Shown piece after piece: positions 1-7,921 of a stretch of DNA of 51,513 bases. Location: positions 1 to 51,513 of the forward strand of contig JAQURK010000005.1 of NCBI GenBank assembly GCA_028715645.1. The letters run 5' to 3'. The first letter of the stretch is position 1; each line of letters opens with the position of its first letter. Origin of the DNA: Candidatus Omnitrophota bacterium. Its GTDB lineage: Bacteria > Omnitrophota > Gorgyraeia > JABMQH01. The position numbers and the translations under genes are program-made. The notes under the pieces are model-generated. The model was not told the origin of the DNA and did no database searches. It was given only the letters and a program-made list of their open reading frames with translations.

Positions 1-454
1 CCATCCAGTCCCTATCGCGTTTTGCGAGATAATCATTGACGGTAACTATGTGGACGCCCTTCCCCGTAAGGGCGTTTAAGTAGGCCGATAAGGTGGCGAC
101 CAGTGTTTTGCCTTCGCCCGTCGCCATCTCGGCGATCTTGCCCTGGTGCAGGACGATGCCGCCTATAAGCTGGACGTCAAAATGCCTCATGTTCGCGAAC
201 CTTTTTCCAGCCTCTCTGACCACCGCGAACGCCTCGGGCAGGATCTCATCCAGGGCCTGTTTTTCCGGGACCTCCTTGGCCCTGGCGGCATTTATTCTTT
301 CCTTGAATTCCGCCGTCTTGCCTTTAAGCTGCTCATTTGTCAGCTTGGAGATCTCCGGCTCTAGCGCGTTTATCCTGTCTACGGCAGGCCTTATCTTTTT
401 AATGTAGCGCTCATTCTGGCTTCCAAAAATTCTTTTTAATATAAAATTTATCAT
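1..454 (-). CDS. secA: Preprotein translocase ATPase SecA, N-terminal part (3' end outside the window)
   Basis: SecA is the motor ATPase that drives unfolded preproteins through SecYEG at the inner membrane. About 151 N-terminal residues are visible. They include the Walker A motif GEGKT at residues 113-117, the preceding HQGKIAEM segment and the DYLAKRD motif at 141-147, all in the order known for nucleotide-binding domain 1. I chose the ATG at 454 because it overlaps the prfB stop codon as ATGA, which implies translational coupling. The gene runs off the left edge of the window, so nothing can be said about the preprotein cross-linking, helical scaffold or C-terminal zinc regions. It lies last in a run of genes downstream of prfB. 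Confidence 0.95.
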   Translation of the reverse strand, partial: MINFILKRIFGSQNERYIKKIRPAVDRINALEPEISKLTNEQLKGKTAEFKERINAARAKEVPEKQALDEILPEAFAVVREAGKRFANMRHFDVQLIGGIVLHQGKIAEMATGEGKTLVATLSAYLNALTGKGVHIVTVNDYLAKRDRDWM

Positions 455-1564
455 GTTTTATCGCCGCTTGCCGCTTTCCACTTAAGGTATGCCTCGATCA
501 ATTCGTCCATTTCCCCCTCTAGCACCGCCTGGGCATTGCCTGTCTCGAATCCGGTCCTGTGGTCCTTTACCATCGAATAGGGATGCAGCACGTATGAGCG
601 TATCTGGCTTCCCCATTCTATTTTTTGCTTCTGGGCATACTGCTTGAATAATTCTTCTTCCTTCTTTTTTCTCTCAAGATCATAGAGCCGCGCCATTAGT
701 ATCTTCATCGCCATCGCCTTATTCTTGTGCTGGGAGCGCTCATTTTGGCACTGCACCACTATTCCGGTCGATAGATGCGTGATCCTTACCGCCGAATCCG
801 TCTTATTCACGTGCTGACCTCCCGCGCCGCCGGCCCTGTAGGTATCGATCTTAAGGTCCTGCTCCTTTATGTCAATCTTTATATCATCCGTTATCTCGGC
901 TATCACATCTACCGACGCAAATGACGTATGCCTGCGTTTATTCGCGTCAAACGGAGAGATCCTGACGAGACGGTGCACGCCCGATTCGCCTTTTAAATAT
1001 CCGTAGGCGTAATCCCCTTTTATGATAACGGTGACATTCTTAAGGCCCGCCTCTTCACCCGGGAGGAAATCGACCTGTTGGACCTTAAAATCCCGCGAAG
1101 AGGCCCATTTTGAATACATCCGAAACAGCATCGACGCCCAGTCGCAGGCCTCTGTTCCGCCCGCGCCCGCATTAATGCTAAGGACGGCGTTTGCCTTGTC
1201 TATCGGCGCGCTTAAAAGCGTCCTGAACTCAAGCCCCTTTAACCTCGTATCCAGTTTTAAAAGGTCTTCCGACAGGTGCCCGAGAGAGGTTTCATCCGAT
1301 TCCTCGACGATACCAATCAGGCCGTCGAGGTCGTGAAACTGCGCCTCGGCCTCAAGGTAAGGTTCGACCGCGCCTTTTAGGTCCTTTAAGGAAGCGATTA
1401 TCTCGTTTGCTTTTTTATTGTCATCCCAGAAATTCGGCAGGGACATCCGCTGCTCAAAATCTTTTATTTTGGCGAGTTTTTTATCAACCTCAAAGATACC
1501 TCCGCAGGTTAGCGAGTATTTCCTTCGTTTTATCCATCTCCTGGCGCAGCTCTTTAAGCGTCAT
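451..1564 (-). CDS. prfB: Peptide chain release factor 2, expressed by programmed +1 frameshift
   Basis: RF2 recognises UGA and UAA stop codons and triggers peptide release on the ribosome. The reading frame has two parts. Frame 0 starts with ATG at 1564, preceded by an AAGGA ribosome-binding site, and encodes 24 residues up to CTT followed by an in-frame TGA at 1492-1490. Skipping one base (1492) continues at GAG (1491) for 346 residues, giving 370 in total, a normal RF2 length. The later part contains the catalytic GGQ motif (in [16 protein letters not shown]). The GCN4-like N-terminal helices are completed only by the frameshifted product. The start overlaps the end of the alkyltransferase gene by 11 bases, and the stop overlaps the secA start. 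An unspliced reading beginning at 1446 would give a truncated protein and is not the real gene. Confidence 0.95.
1489..1504 (-). promoter_or_regulatory. RF2 programmed frameshift site
   Basis: The minus strand reads CGGAGG, TAT, CTT, TGA, G. This matches the canonical prfB element: an internal Shine-Dalgarno-like AGG just upstream, the slippery CTT codon and an in-frame UGA stop. When RF2 is scarce, UGA is read slowly and the ribosome slips +1 onto the downstream frame. Autoregulation of RF2 level by this site is established in many bacteria; that it works here is inferred from the match and from the intact frame on both sides. Confidence 0.93.
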
Positions 1565-1880
1565 TTTCCTTGGCTCCCTTTTTGGTTATTATAGCACGTA
1601 TACCCTCAAGCGTCAAACCCTCGGATGTTAAAAGCCGCAATTTCCTGCGGGGCCCGCGGGCAAAACCGCCAAGGGCGCCGTCCGATTTCACGACCCGGTG
1701 GCATGGGACGATGATAGGGTGGGAATTTTTATTCAGGGCATTGCCTACCGCCCGCCATGCCCTGGGACTGCCCGCCCTTTTTGCCACCCAGGCATAAGAT
1801 CGCACCTGTCCCCTGGGTATGGTCTTTACAACGTCATAAACTTTAAGGTCAAACGATCCGTTTTTTGATCTCATCCGCAA
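1554..1880 (-). CDS. Methylated-DNA--[protein]-cysteine S-methyltransferase domain protein (MGMT/Ogt-like)
   Basis: This is a 108-residue protein consisting only of the DNA-binding/active-site domain of O6-alkylguanine-DNA alkyltransferases. Such proteins repair O6-methylguanine by transferring the alkyl group to their own cysteine. The PCHRV active-site motif is present with Cys60, and the helix-turn-helix region (VRSYAWVAKRAG) precedes it. The cysteine argues against the non-enzymatic ATL proteins, which carry Trp there. The N-terminal domain of Ada/Ogt is absent. The gene overlaps the end of uvrC by 32 bases, an association of direct-reversal and nucleotide-excision repair that also fits an ATL-like damage-recognition role. 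A second possible start lies two codons in. Confidence 0.85.
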   Translation of the reverse strand: MRMRSKNGSFDLKVYDVVKTIPRGQVRSYAWVAKRAGSPRAWRAVGNALNKNSHPIIVPCHRVVKSDGALGGFARGPRRKLRLLTSEGLTLEGIRAIITKKGAKENDA

Positions 1881-3249
1881 GCCTTTTATTTATGCCCCTG
1901 ACCCTCATTAGGTCGGCCGTCGGCGCTTTTTTTATACCTTCTATCGAGCCGAAATACTTTATCAGGTCTGTCTTTCTTTTAGGCCCTATGCCATTTATCG
2001 AATCAAGGACGGATTCTTCAACAAGCTTTCCCCTCAGGCCCTTATGGTACCTGATAGCGAACCTGTGGGCCTCATCCCTTATACGCTGTATAAGGTACAG
2101 CACCGGCGAATTTGCCGGCAATTTTACCGGCTGGGGCCTGTCAGGGAGGAATATATGCTCGAATTCTTTCGCTATCGACATCATTGGGATGCCGCCTAAT
2201 CCCAGCTTATCCAGTTCCTCCTTCGCGCATAACAGGTGCCCCTTGCCGCCGTCTATGACAACCAGATCGGGGTGCTGCCTGCCTTCATCAAGAAGCCTCT
2301 GGAAACTTCTTCTTACTATCTCTCTCATCATGCGGTAATCGTCAATACCCGCGGTGTCTTTTATCCGGAATTTCCGGTAGCCTTGTTTATGGGGCTTCCC
2401 TTCCTTAAATATTATCATGGAGCCTACCGCTTCTTTGCCGCTTATATTGGAGACATCGAACGCCTCTATGATGGCGGGCTCTTTTTTAAGCCCAAGGATC
2501 CCCTTCATGGCCTGCAACTGGTTATTTACCGCATATCTTTCCCTGCCGTTTTCTATAAACTGCGTGAGCGCCGAGATCTGATCCCTGTACCTTGTCGCCT
2601 CTTCGTACTTTTTCTGGACGGCCGCCGCGTTCATTTTTTCTTCCAGTTCCTTAAGGACCTCCGGCCGCCTCCCGTCAAGGAACATGATCACCTGGTTGAC
2701 GACGCCGCGATAGGCCTTCTCGTCGGATTTGCCGCCGCAGGGGGCAAGGCACTGTTTAAGATAATAATTAAGGCATACCGTTTTGGGCAGCTTATTGCAG
2801 GTCCTGAATAAAAAGGCGCGCCTTAAGAAATTAACCGCTTCCCTGAGCAGCCTCGCGCTGGTGTAGGGCCCAAAATACATCGCCCCATCGTTTCGTTTTT
2901 GTCTTGTTATGATCAATTTGGGGAAACGCTCGTTTACGGTAAGTTTTAACAAGGGATAATTCTTATCATCCCGAAGAGCGACATTATATTTAGGGCGCCT
3001 GGATTTTATGAGGGCGGCCTCCAGAATCAAGGCCTCCGCCTCATTTGAGGTGACCATAAAATCCACGTCCTCAATATTATCTATAAGGGCGCTTAACCTG
3101 GCGGATACCGGCCTGTTTCTAAAATAACTCGCGACCCTTTTTTTAAGGGAGGCGGCCTTTCCGACATAAATTACGGCGCCGTTTTTGCCCTTCATTAAAT
3201 AGACGCCGGGCGCCTCCGGCAATTTTTTTATTTTTTCCTTAATATCCAT
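1849..3249 (-). CDS. uvrC: Excinuclease ABC subunit C (short form)
   Basis: UvrC makes both incisions in nucleotide excision repair after UvrA/UvrB damage recognition. At the N-terminus is a GIY-YIG nuclease domain (GVYLMKG...VIYVGKA) with the downstream catalytic Glu region. Four cysteines follow in a pattern like the iron-sulfur site of UvrC (CNKLPKTVCL, QCLAPC), then a UVR motif, the RNase H-like endonuclease domain (AFDVSNISG, VVIDGGKGHL, RDEAHRFAI), and two C-terminal helix-hairpin-helix motifs. At 466 residues it is clearly shorter than the usual 550-620. The missing block is the roughly 115-residue segment between the UVR motif and the endonuclease domain. Catalytic motifs are intact, so it is probably active. 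It overlaps murJ by 22 bases and the alkyltransferase by 32. Confidence 0.93.
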   Translation of the reverse strand: MDIKEKIKKLPEAPGVYLMKGKNGAVIYVGKAASLKKRVASYFRNRPVSARLSALIDNIEDVDFMVTSNEAEALILEAALIKSRRPKYNVALRDDKNYPLLKLTVNERFPKLIITRQKRNDGAMYFGPYTSARLLREAVNFLRRAFLFRTCNKLPKTVCLNYYLKQCLAPCGGKSDEKAYRGVVNQVIMFLDGRRPEVLKELEEKMNAAAVQKKYEEATRYRDQISALTQFIENGRERYAVNNQLQAMKGILGLKKEPAIIEAFDVSNISGKEAVGSMIIFKEGKPHKQGYRKFRIKDTAGIDDYRMMREIVRRSFQRLLDEGRQHPDLVVIDGGKGHLLCAKEELDKLGLGGIPMMSIAKEFEHIFLPDRPQPVKLPANSPVLYLIQRIRDEAHRFAIRYHKGLRGKLVEESVLDSINGIGPKRKTDLIKYFGSIEGIKKAPTADLMRVRGINKRLADEIKKRIV

Positions 3250-4745
3250 GCTAAAAGTTCTTTCATCTCGCGCGCATCCATTAAATAACTTATAAGAAAA
3301 TACAGGGGCGCGCCGAGCGCTATGGCGATGAGCACGTTAACCTTTAGCGTCGCGGCGTAACAAAATAAACCCATCAAAAGGCCGGCGATAGAGATTTTTA
3401 TGATAGAATCAACGACGGTGCTTATCCCGATCCTTCCTATCTTTTTCTTCAGCATTACATATAATACAACGCAGTTAAATATGGCGGAAATAGAGGTGGC
3501 CAGCGCCAGCCCGCCTATCTTTAGGGGGCCCATCAGCGCGACATTTAATATTAAGTTTAAAACTAAAGAAGCGGCGGCCGCCTTGACGGGCGTCATCGTA
3601 TCCTGAAGAGAATAGAACGCGCTGACCAGCAGTTTTATTCCACCGCAAGCCACCAGCCCGATCGCGTAAAAAAACAGGGCGCTCGCGGTTATGCTCGTCG
3701 AATAGGCGGAAAAGGCCCCCCGTTCAAAGAGCGTTTTTGTAATAGGCGCGCTTAAAAACATCAGGCCCGCGCTTGCCGGAAGAAGAATAAAGAAAAGCGC
3801 CCTCAGGGAAAAAAGCAGGGTGCCTTTTAATTTTTCTATGTCATTTGCCGCGGCCTGCCTTGACATCGCAGGGAGCGCCGCCTGCGCGAGCGCGATGCCG
3901 AATATGGCCAAGGGCAGCTGCCATATCCTGTTCGCGTAATACAGGCCGGCAACGGCCCCTTCCCCTACTATGCCCGAAAGCGAGGCAAGGATCGTGCTGA
4001 CAAAAACGTTTACCTGGTAAACGCAAGCGCCAAGGGCCCTGGGTATCAGGAGCAGGCCTATTTTTTTTGCCTGGGGATGGGCGAATCTTTTCGTAAAGGA
4101 TAAACTCCATCCCTTCATATAAAGCGGCGGGAATTGTATCAAAAGCTGCAGGACCCCGCCCGCAAGCACGCCGGCCGCAAGTCCGAATACGTTTTCCCCG
4201 AACCATACCGCGCACAGGATCATAAGGAGGTTAAGGACGCATGGCCCGAACGCGGGGGCCGCGAAATGACCGAGGGTATTCAATATACCCATCGCATAGG
4301 CCCAAAGCCCGACCAGTATGAGAAAGGGAAACAAGAGCCTGGTAAGCGTTACGGTCAGTCTGAATTTCTCCGGATCCGAAATAAAACCCGGCGCTATCAT
4401 CCTTACTATGAGAGGCGCGGCAAAGATGCCAATGACCGTAAGGACAAGCAGGATAATAAACAGAATATTAAAGACCACGCGGGTAAGGTCAAAAAATTCC
4501 TTTTTACCTTTTTTTGCCAGTTCCTCGGTAAAGACAGGGACAAATGCGGCATTTGTCGCGCCGTCCCCGATAAGGTCCCTTAAAAGATTGGGTATCCGGA
4601 AGGCCACCACAAATGCCTGGGCGTAAAGCGAGGTGCCGAAAAAACCCGCTATTACTATATCCCTCACAAAGCCGAGTACCCGGCTTAAGGAGGTGGCCAG
4701 CCCTATTACGCCCGCCGATTTTACTATGGATTTATTTGTTGACAT
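3228..4745 (-). CDS. murJ: Lipid II flippase MurJ
   Basis: MurJ belongs to the MOP exporter superfamily and flips the peptidoglycan precursor lipid II across the inner membrane. The 505-residue protein is a multi-pass membrane protein. It carries the conserved N-terminal SRVLGFVRD motif and the IPNLLRDLIGDGA segment typical of MurJ/MviN, and its length is usual for the family. The start at 4745 faces rpsT; only 32 bases separate the two start codons, so their promoters overlap. The 3' end overlaps the beginning of uvrC by 22 bases, indicating one transcript through uvrC, the alkyltransferase, prfB and secA. Confidence 0.93.
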   Translation of the reverse strand: MSTNKSIVKSAGVIGLATSLSRVLGFVRDIVIAGFFGTSLYAQAFVVAFRIPNLLRDLIGDGATNAAFVPVFTEELAKKGKKEFFDLTRVVFNILFIILLVLTVIGIFAAPLIVRMIAPGFISDPEKFRLTVTLTRLLFPFLILVGLWAYAMGILNTLGHFAAPAFGPCVLNLLMILCAVWFGENVFGLAAGVLAGGVLQLLIQFPPLYMKGWSLSFTKRFAHPQAKKIGLLLIPRALGACVYQVNVFVSTILASLSGIVGEGAVAGLYYANRIWQLPLAIFGIALAQAALPAMSRQAAANDIEKLKGTLLFSLRALFFILLPASAGLMFLSAPITKTLFERGAFSAYSTSITASALFFYAIGLVACGGIKLLVSAFYSLQDTMTPVKAAAASLVLNLILNVALMGPLKIGGLALATSISAIFNCVVLYVMLKKKIGRIGISTVVDSIIKISIAGLLMGLFCYAATLKVNVLIAIALGAPLYFLISYLMDAREMKELLAWILRKK

Positions 4746-4767
4746 AGCCGCCGTGTTATGTTATAAA
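4739..4767 (+). promoter_or_regulatory. rpsT promoter
   Basis: A perfect -35 box TTGACA (4739-4744) is followed after exactly 17 bases by TATAAA (4762-4767). The predicted transcription start is about 4774, only four bases before the rpsT ATG, and no Shine-Dalgarno sequence is visible. This points to a leaderless or near-leaderless mRNA. The -35 box overlaps the murJ start codon on the other strand. Confidence 0.72.
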
Positions 4768-4789
4768 TTTTACTACTATGCCGATACAA
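4760..4789 (-). promoter_or_regulatory. Candidate murJ promoter
   Basis: On the minus strand TTGTAT (4784-4789) is followed after 18 bases by TATAAC (4760-4765). The predicted transcription start near 4753 lies about 7 bases before the murJ ATG. The -10 box overlaps that of the facing rpsT promoter. The -35 box is a weak match, so this is tentative. Confidence 0.4.
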
Positions 4790-5044
4790 AGGGCCGCTTT
4801 TAAGAGCGTCCGAAAAGACAAAAAGAGGCATCTAAGAAACCTTAGGATAACCTCTGAATTAAAAAGCCTTGAAAAAAAGGTCGAGGGCTTTTTTAAATCC
4901 AAAAACCCAAAAGAGGCCTCGCTCGCCCTAAGGCAATTAATCTCAAAGATAGATAAGGCGGCCTCTAAGGGCACCATCCACAGAAATAGGGCCTCAAGGA
5001 AAATCGCAAGGTTGATGAAGCGCCTTGCGAAATTAAAGCAATAA
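4778..5044 (+). CDS. rpsT: 30S ribosomal protein S20
   Basis: This is an 88-residue, lysine- and arginine-rich helical protein. It has the S20 hallmarks: an N-terminal RKDKKRHLRN-type basic stretch, a central AAxKGTIHRNRASRKIARL-like helix and a basic C-terminus. It binds 16S rRNA during early assembly of the small subunit. It is one of only two plus-strand genes in the window. It diverges from murJ and converges on holA, with which it overlaps by 12 bases at the 3' ends. Placement of rpsT beside murJ or holA is common in bacteria. No ribosome-binding site precedes it. Confidence 0.95.
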   Translation: MPIQRAAFKSVRKDKKRHLRNLRITSELKSLEKKVEGFFKSKNPKEASLALRQLISKIDKAASKGTIHRNRASRKIARLMKRLAKLKQ

Positions 5045-5992
5045 CCTCGCCATAAGCATCTGCCAGCCGGAAGAGGGATCATAAATAGCGCTGGTCTTTG
5101 CCTTCAGGTCAAAGTCTGTAATTTCAGATAGGGCGCGCCTGAGCCATTTTATATCAAGACGGCCGGCCTGGCGCAGGGCCTTTTCAACCTGGAAATCCTT
5201 TATACAAAGCTGTTTGCCTATCCTTTGATTTGTATATCCCAGGTTTAAGCATTCCTTGACTCTCAAAAGGAGCCGGAGGTTCCATCCGAACAGGGCTATG
5301 CCAAGGCCCTCTTTTTTCTGGTCAAGGGTCAATTCCATGACCCTTTTTTTATCATTCCTGCTGATGGCATCGATTATATCATATACCGTGTTGGTGATGT
5401 CGTTCCCTACAAGCCGGTTGATATCTTCTTCGGTTATCGACGGCCTGTGCCCCGTATAAAGGCTCACTTTTTCCAGCTCTTCATCTATTGCTTTCAGGTT
5501 GTTGCCCTTAAGCTGCTCAAGCATGGCCGCCGCGCGGGGATCGATCCTCTTTTTTCTGGCCGTGGCCCGCTTAGAAATCCAGTTAGTCAGACTTGGGCCG
5601 TATAATTTTTTAAAAAAAACGGTATTTGAGGCCTTACTTAGCCGTGAAAGAAATTTGTTTTCAGAAACCGCTTTTTCCTTTAAATCCGTTTCCAGGATCA
5701 GGATGGTTTCAGGGAAAGGGGCGGATACGTAGTCCAATAGCTGCTCCTGGAAGGCGGCGGAAAGCCCGTCTATATTTTTTATTATGATCAATCTTTTGGC
5801 GTTTAAGAAGGGCCTGGTCCTGGCCAATGAGAGGGTATCTGGAAGGTCTAATTCTTTCGCAAAAAAAAGTCCGTAATCCACGGCTTTATCCGAAGCGCCG
5901 TCTTTAAAAAATTTTTGTCTGGTCTCGCGCAGCCAGTTTTCCTTTAAAAATTCCTCATCGCCCGCAAGCAGGTAAACCGGTTTATCCGTCAA
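5033..5992 (-). CDS. holA: DNA polymerase III subunit delta
   Basis: HolA opens the beta sliding clamp as part of the clamp-loader complex. The 319-residue protein begins with the typical VYLLAGDEEFLKE segment, followed by an AAA+-like fold lacking ATPase motifs and the C-terminal helical region (LFGWNLRLLLRVKECL) usual in HolA. The start is a TTG codon at 5992, immediately after the lptE stop; the start of the conserved domain is so close that no later codon would fit. A GAGG sequence lies about eight bases upstream. It is the last gene of the pilZ-bamD-lptE-holA run and converges on rpsT. Confidence 0.9.
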   Translation of the reverse strand: MTDKPVYLLAGDEEFLKENWLRETRQKFFKDGASDKAVDYGLFFAKELDLPDTLSLARTRPFLNAKRLIIIKNIDGLSAAFQEQLLDYVSAPFPETILILETDLKEKAVSENKFLSRLSKASNTVFFKKLYGPSLTNWISKRATARKKRIDPRAAAMLEQLKGNNLKAIDEELEKVSLYTGHRPSITEEDINRLVGNDITNTVYDIIDAISRNDKKRVMELTLDQKKEGLGIALFGWNLRLLLRVKECLNLGYTNQRIGKQLCIKDFQVEKALRQAGRLDIKWLRRALSEITDFDLKAKTSAIYDPSSGWQMLMARLLL

Positions 5993-6550
5993 CTACCAGA
6001 CCTCTATCGTCTTTTCTATGATACGTCTTGCCAGGTCGTTTATTGCTTCTGCCCTGGCAGTTTCTTCGCTTTTTTTAAGGGTACCCTCTGTCCTTTGGCT
6101 GGACTCTCCCGAGAAATGATTTGCTTCCCAAATAATCTTCTCTTCCCTCTTGTCCAGGAATTTCACGGAAACGGCCACCCTTACCCTGAATTCGACTACA
6201 TCCTGGCTCTCGTTGTACCTTAAAGGCTCTTTCACATATTCAATAACCTCTCCTGTAAGGACGGAATCGGCCAGGGCGTAGTCCTTGACAACTTTAAGGT
6301 TCCCATCCAGGATAAACCTGTCCGAGACTGCCCTTGTAACCTCGTTTTCAAGGCCCGGCGTATAAAGCTGATAGGGATTTTTATTCGATATCTCCCTTGC
6401 GATATCTATGCTGTTCTTAAAATTTTCAACATAGACCGTCTTGATATGCGGCGGAAGGAGCGTTTTGGTGGTATAGCCGCAGCTGGATAAAAAAAGACCA
6501 TAGACCATAGAACATAGAACATAGACCCAAATTGCTCTTTTGATTTTCAC
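5993..6550 (-). CDS. lptE: LPS-assembly lipoprotein LptE
   Basis: LptE plugs the LptD barrel that inserts lipopolysaccharide into the outer membrane. The 185-residue protein has a basic n-region, a hydrophobic stretch and a lipobox LSSC ending at Cys24, so it should be a lipoprotein. It then shows the typical CGYTTKTLLPPHIKTVYV beginning of the LptE domain and a C-terminal DLARRIIEKTIE helix. Its start overlaps the end of bamD by four bases (ATGA). The hydrophobic core of its signal peptide is encoded by a 7-bp tandem repeat (6495-6529), a feature shared with unrelated genes in this window. Confidence 0.87.
   Translation of the reverse strand: MKIKRAIWVYVLCSMVYGLFLSSCGYTTKTLLPPHIKTVYVENFKNSIDIAREISNKNPYQLYTPGLENEVTRAVSDRFILDGNLKVVKDYALADSVLTGEVIEYVKEPLRYNESQDVVEFRVRVAVSVKFLDKREEKIIWEANHFSGESSQRTEGTLKKSEETARAEAINDLARRIIEKTIEVW
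6495..6529 (-). repeat. Heptamer array in the lptE signal peptide
   Basis: Five consecutive 7-bp units of the AGACCAT/AGAACAT type (plus-strand spelling), with the last unit AGACCCA. On the coding strand they read as TGGTCTA/TGTTCTA units and encode the residues WVYVLCSMVYGL of the signal peptide. Because the unit is 7 bases, successive copies are read in different frames. Confidence 0.9.
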
Positions 6551-7527
6551 CTTTTCGCCTTTTCTATCCTCTTCTCAAGCTCCTCTATTTTGCTAAACGC
6601 CCTTTTCGCCCATAAGGTCTTAGGATAAGAATCAAGTATTTCCTTGTAATAAACAATAGCGCTGTCGTAGTGTTTCTGTTTTTCATAAAAATGGCCGGTA
6701 TTATAAAGGCTTTCCGCCTTTTTTTCCTGGAGCCTGATAAGGGCCTGCTCCGCGTCCTGTATGGTCTCGCCTCTGTCCTTGCTCTTTACAAAATCCTCAA
6801 ACCCCTTTATCGCCTCCTCTGTCGGCTCCTGGTCATAATTGGGGTTTAAGGATATCTTATAAGTGCAGTATGCCACTTCATATCTTGACTGCTCATATAA
6901 AAGGCTCTTAGGGTAATTATTCACCAGCTTGCCGTATGCCTCGGCCGCCTCCTTGTACTGTCCCAGCTTCTTGTAGCATTCGCCTATTTTGAATTGGGCC
7001 AGGTCGGCGTATTTGCCGTAAGGAGAGTTGGCTACAACCTTTTCGAAGATCTCAAGTGCCTTATCGACAGCGGGTATGACCGCTACGCCGAAAATCTTTT
7101 CCTTCTGGCCGCCAAAATAAAGGTTGCCCAGCTTGTATTGGCGTTCCAGTATTTCCTCGGTAAGCTCGGAACGCGGGTACACATCTATTACCTTCTGGTA
7201 GGCCAGAAAGGCCGCGTAATATTCAAGGCGTTCCTCGTATGAACGACCTATGTAATACTGGGCATCGGGCGCCAGTTCCGACTGAGGGTAGGCTCTTATC
7301 AATTTTTTAAATTCGCTTATCGATTTTGAATAATTCTTTGCCAGATAAAACTGCATGGCATAATCATACTGTTCTCTCGGGGTGTCTTTGGGGGCGTATT
7401 TCGGGTTAAACCATTTCTTGGACTGCGGCGTCCATATCCAGTAGGCCTGCGAAATGGAAAGGCCTATAAGAGAATAAGAAACCGCTAATAGACAGATTAT
7501 CTTAAGTAAACGCTTTTCTTTTTTCAT
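6547..7527 (-). CDS. bamD: Outer membrane protein assembly factor BamD-like TPR protein
   Basis: BamD is the periplasmic TPR scaffold of the BAM complex that folds outer-membrane proteins. The 326-residue protein has an N-terminal signal peptide (hydrophobic region at about residues 8-27, ending SISQA). Repeated TPR/Sel1-like helices follow (for example YAMQFYLAKNYSKSISEFKKLI and AQYYIGRSYEE). It lacks the lipobox cysteine of classical BamD, so membrane attachment may differ. It is longer than the 245-residue E. coli protein and ends in extra TPR units. Position next to lptE supports an outer-membrane assembly role. YbgF/CpoB-like TPR proteins are an alternative. Confidence 0.8.
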   Translation of the reverse strand: MKKEKRLLKIICLLAVSYSLIGLSISQAYWIWTPQSKKWFNPKYAPKDTPREQYDYAMQFYLAKNYSKSISEFKKLIRAYPQSELAPDAQYYIGRSYEERLEYYAAFLAYQKVIDVYPRSELTEEILERQYKLGNLYFGGQKEKIFGVAVIPAVDKALEIFEKVVANSPYGKYADLAQFKIGECYKKLGQYKEAAEAYGKLVNNYPKSLLYEQSRYEVAYCTYKISLNPNYDQEPTEEAIKGFEDFVKSKDRGETIQDAEQALIRLQEKKAESLYNTGHFYEKQKHYDSAIVYYKEILDSYPKTLWAKRAFSKIEELEKRIEKAKR

Positions 7528-7536
7528 AAGGAAGGT

Positions 7537-7884
7537 TTAAGGCGTGGCGAGGCGATTTAAATAATTAGAAAGCCTTTCCTTGTCATCCCTTGACATTTCA
7601 AGAAATTGATTGCCGATCTCATACTTATCATCGTCCGGCAATTTCCGTATCCAGGCGATTTTGGATACCGCGGAAACCGATCTTTCGGGGACAGGAAGGT
7701 TTATATCTATAACCATCCTCGCCGTGAGGGCGAGAAATTCGTCGGCTATAAACCGCACTCCTCCAATGCTTATATCGCTGGTAAAGCTTTTCCTCTTCGC
7801 TTCCTGGGAGGCCCGGAGCATCCTGTAATCTACAGGCATCGCCATCTTGAAACGTGAGGCCTTTCTTTTTTCGTTAAACTTCAT
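7537..7884 (-). CDS. PilZ-domain protein, predicted c-di-GMP receptor
   Basis: A 115-residue single-domain protein when started at the ATG at 7884. It shows both parts of the PilZ c-di-GMP signature: RxxxR as RKASR (residues 7-11) and DxSxxG as DISIGG (37-42). I prefer the ATG over the in-frame GTG at 7902 because the -10 box of a good promoter lies between the two. No Shine-Dalgarno sequence precedes the ATG. It heads a bamD-lptE-holA run and lies directly downstream of the large pilus/signalling operon whose PilB carries an MshEN-like N-terminus, so it is probably a c-di-GMP effector for pilus or envelope functions. Confidence 0.85.
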   Translation of the reverse strand: MKFNEKRKASRFKMAMPVDYRMLRASQEAKRKSFTSDISIGGVRFIADEFLALTARMVIDINLPVPERSVSAVSKIAWIRKLPDDDKYEIGNQFLEMSRDDKERLSNYLNRLATP

Positions 7885-7892
7885 ATTAAAAA

Positions 7893-7921
7893 ATTTTACC
7901 ACAGAAGGGACGGTTTGTCAA
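7893..7921 (-). promoter_or_regulatory. Promoter of the pilZ-bamD-lptE-holA unit
   Basis: On the minus strand a perfect TTGACA (7916-7921) is followed after 17 bases by TAAAAT (7893-7898). The TGA inside the -35 box is the stop codon of the upstream response-regulator gene. The predicted transcription start is near 7886, two bases before the ATG at 7884, so the mRNA should be leaderless. Confidence 0.7.

Noticed and set aside
451..1446. prfB as a 331-residue gene starting at 1446
   Set aside because: The frameshift reading from 1564 restores the normal N-terminus and includes the canonical slippery site, so the short reading is an artefact.
2236..2811. Long plus-strand reading frame opposite uvrC
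   Set aside because: It lies wholly antisense to a well-conserved gene, has no recognisable motif, and reflects the codon bias of uvrC.
7885..7902. GTG start of the PilZ gene at 7902
   Set aside because: It lies upstream of the -10 box of the promoter that would drive the gene, so it would not be in the transcript from that promoter.
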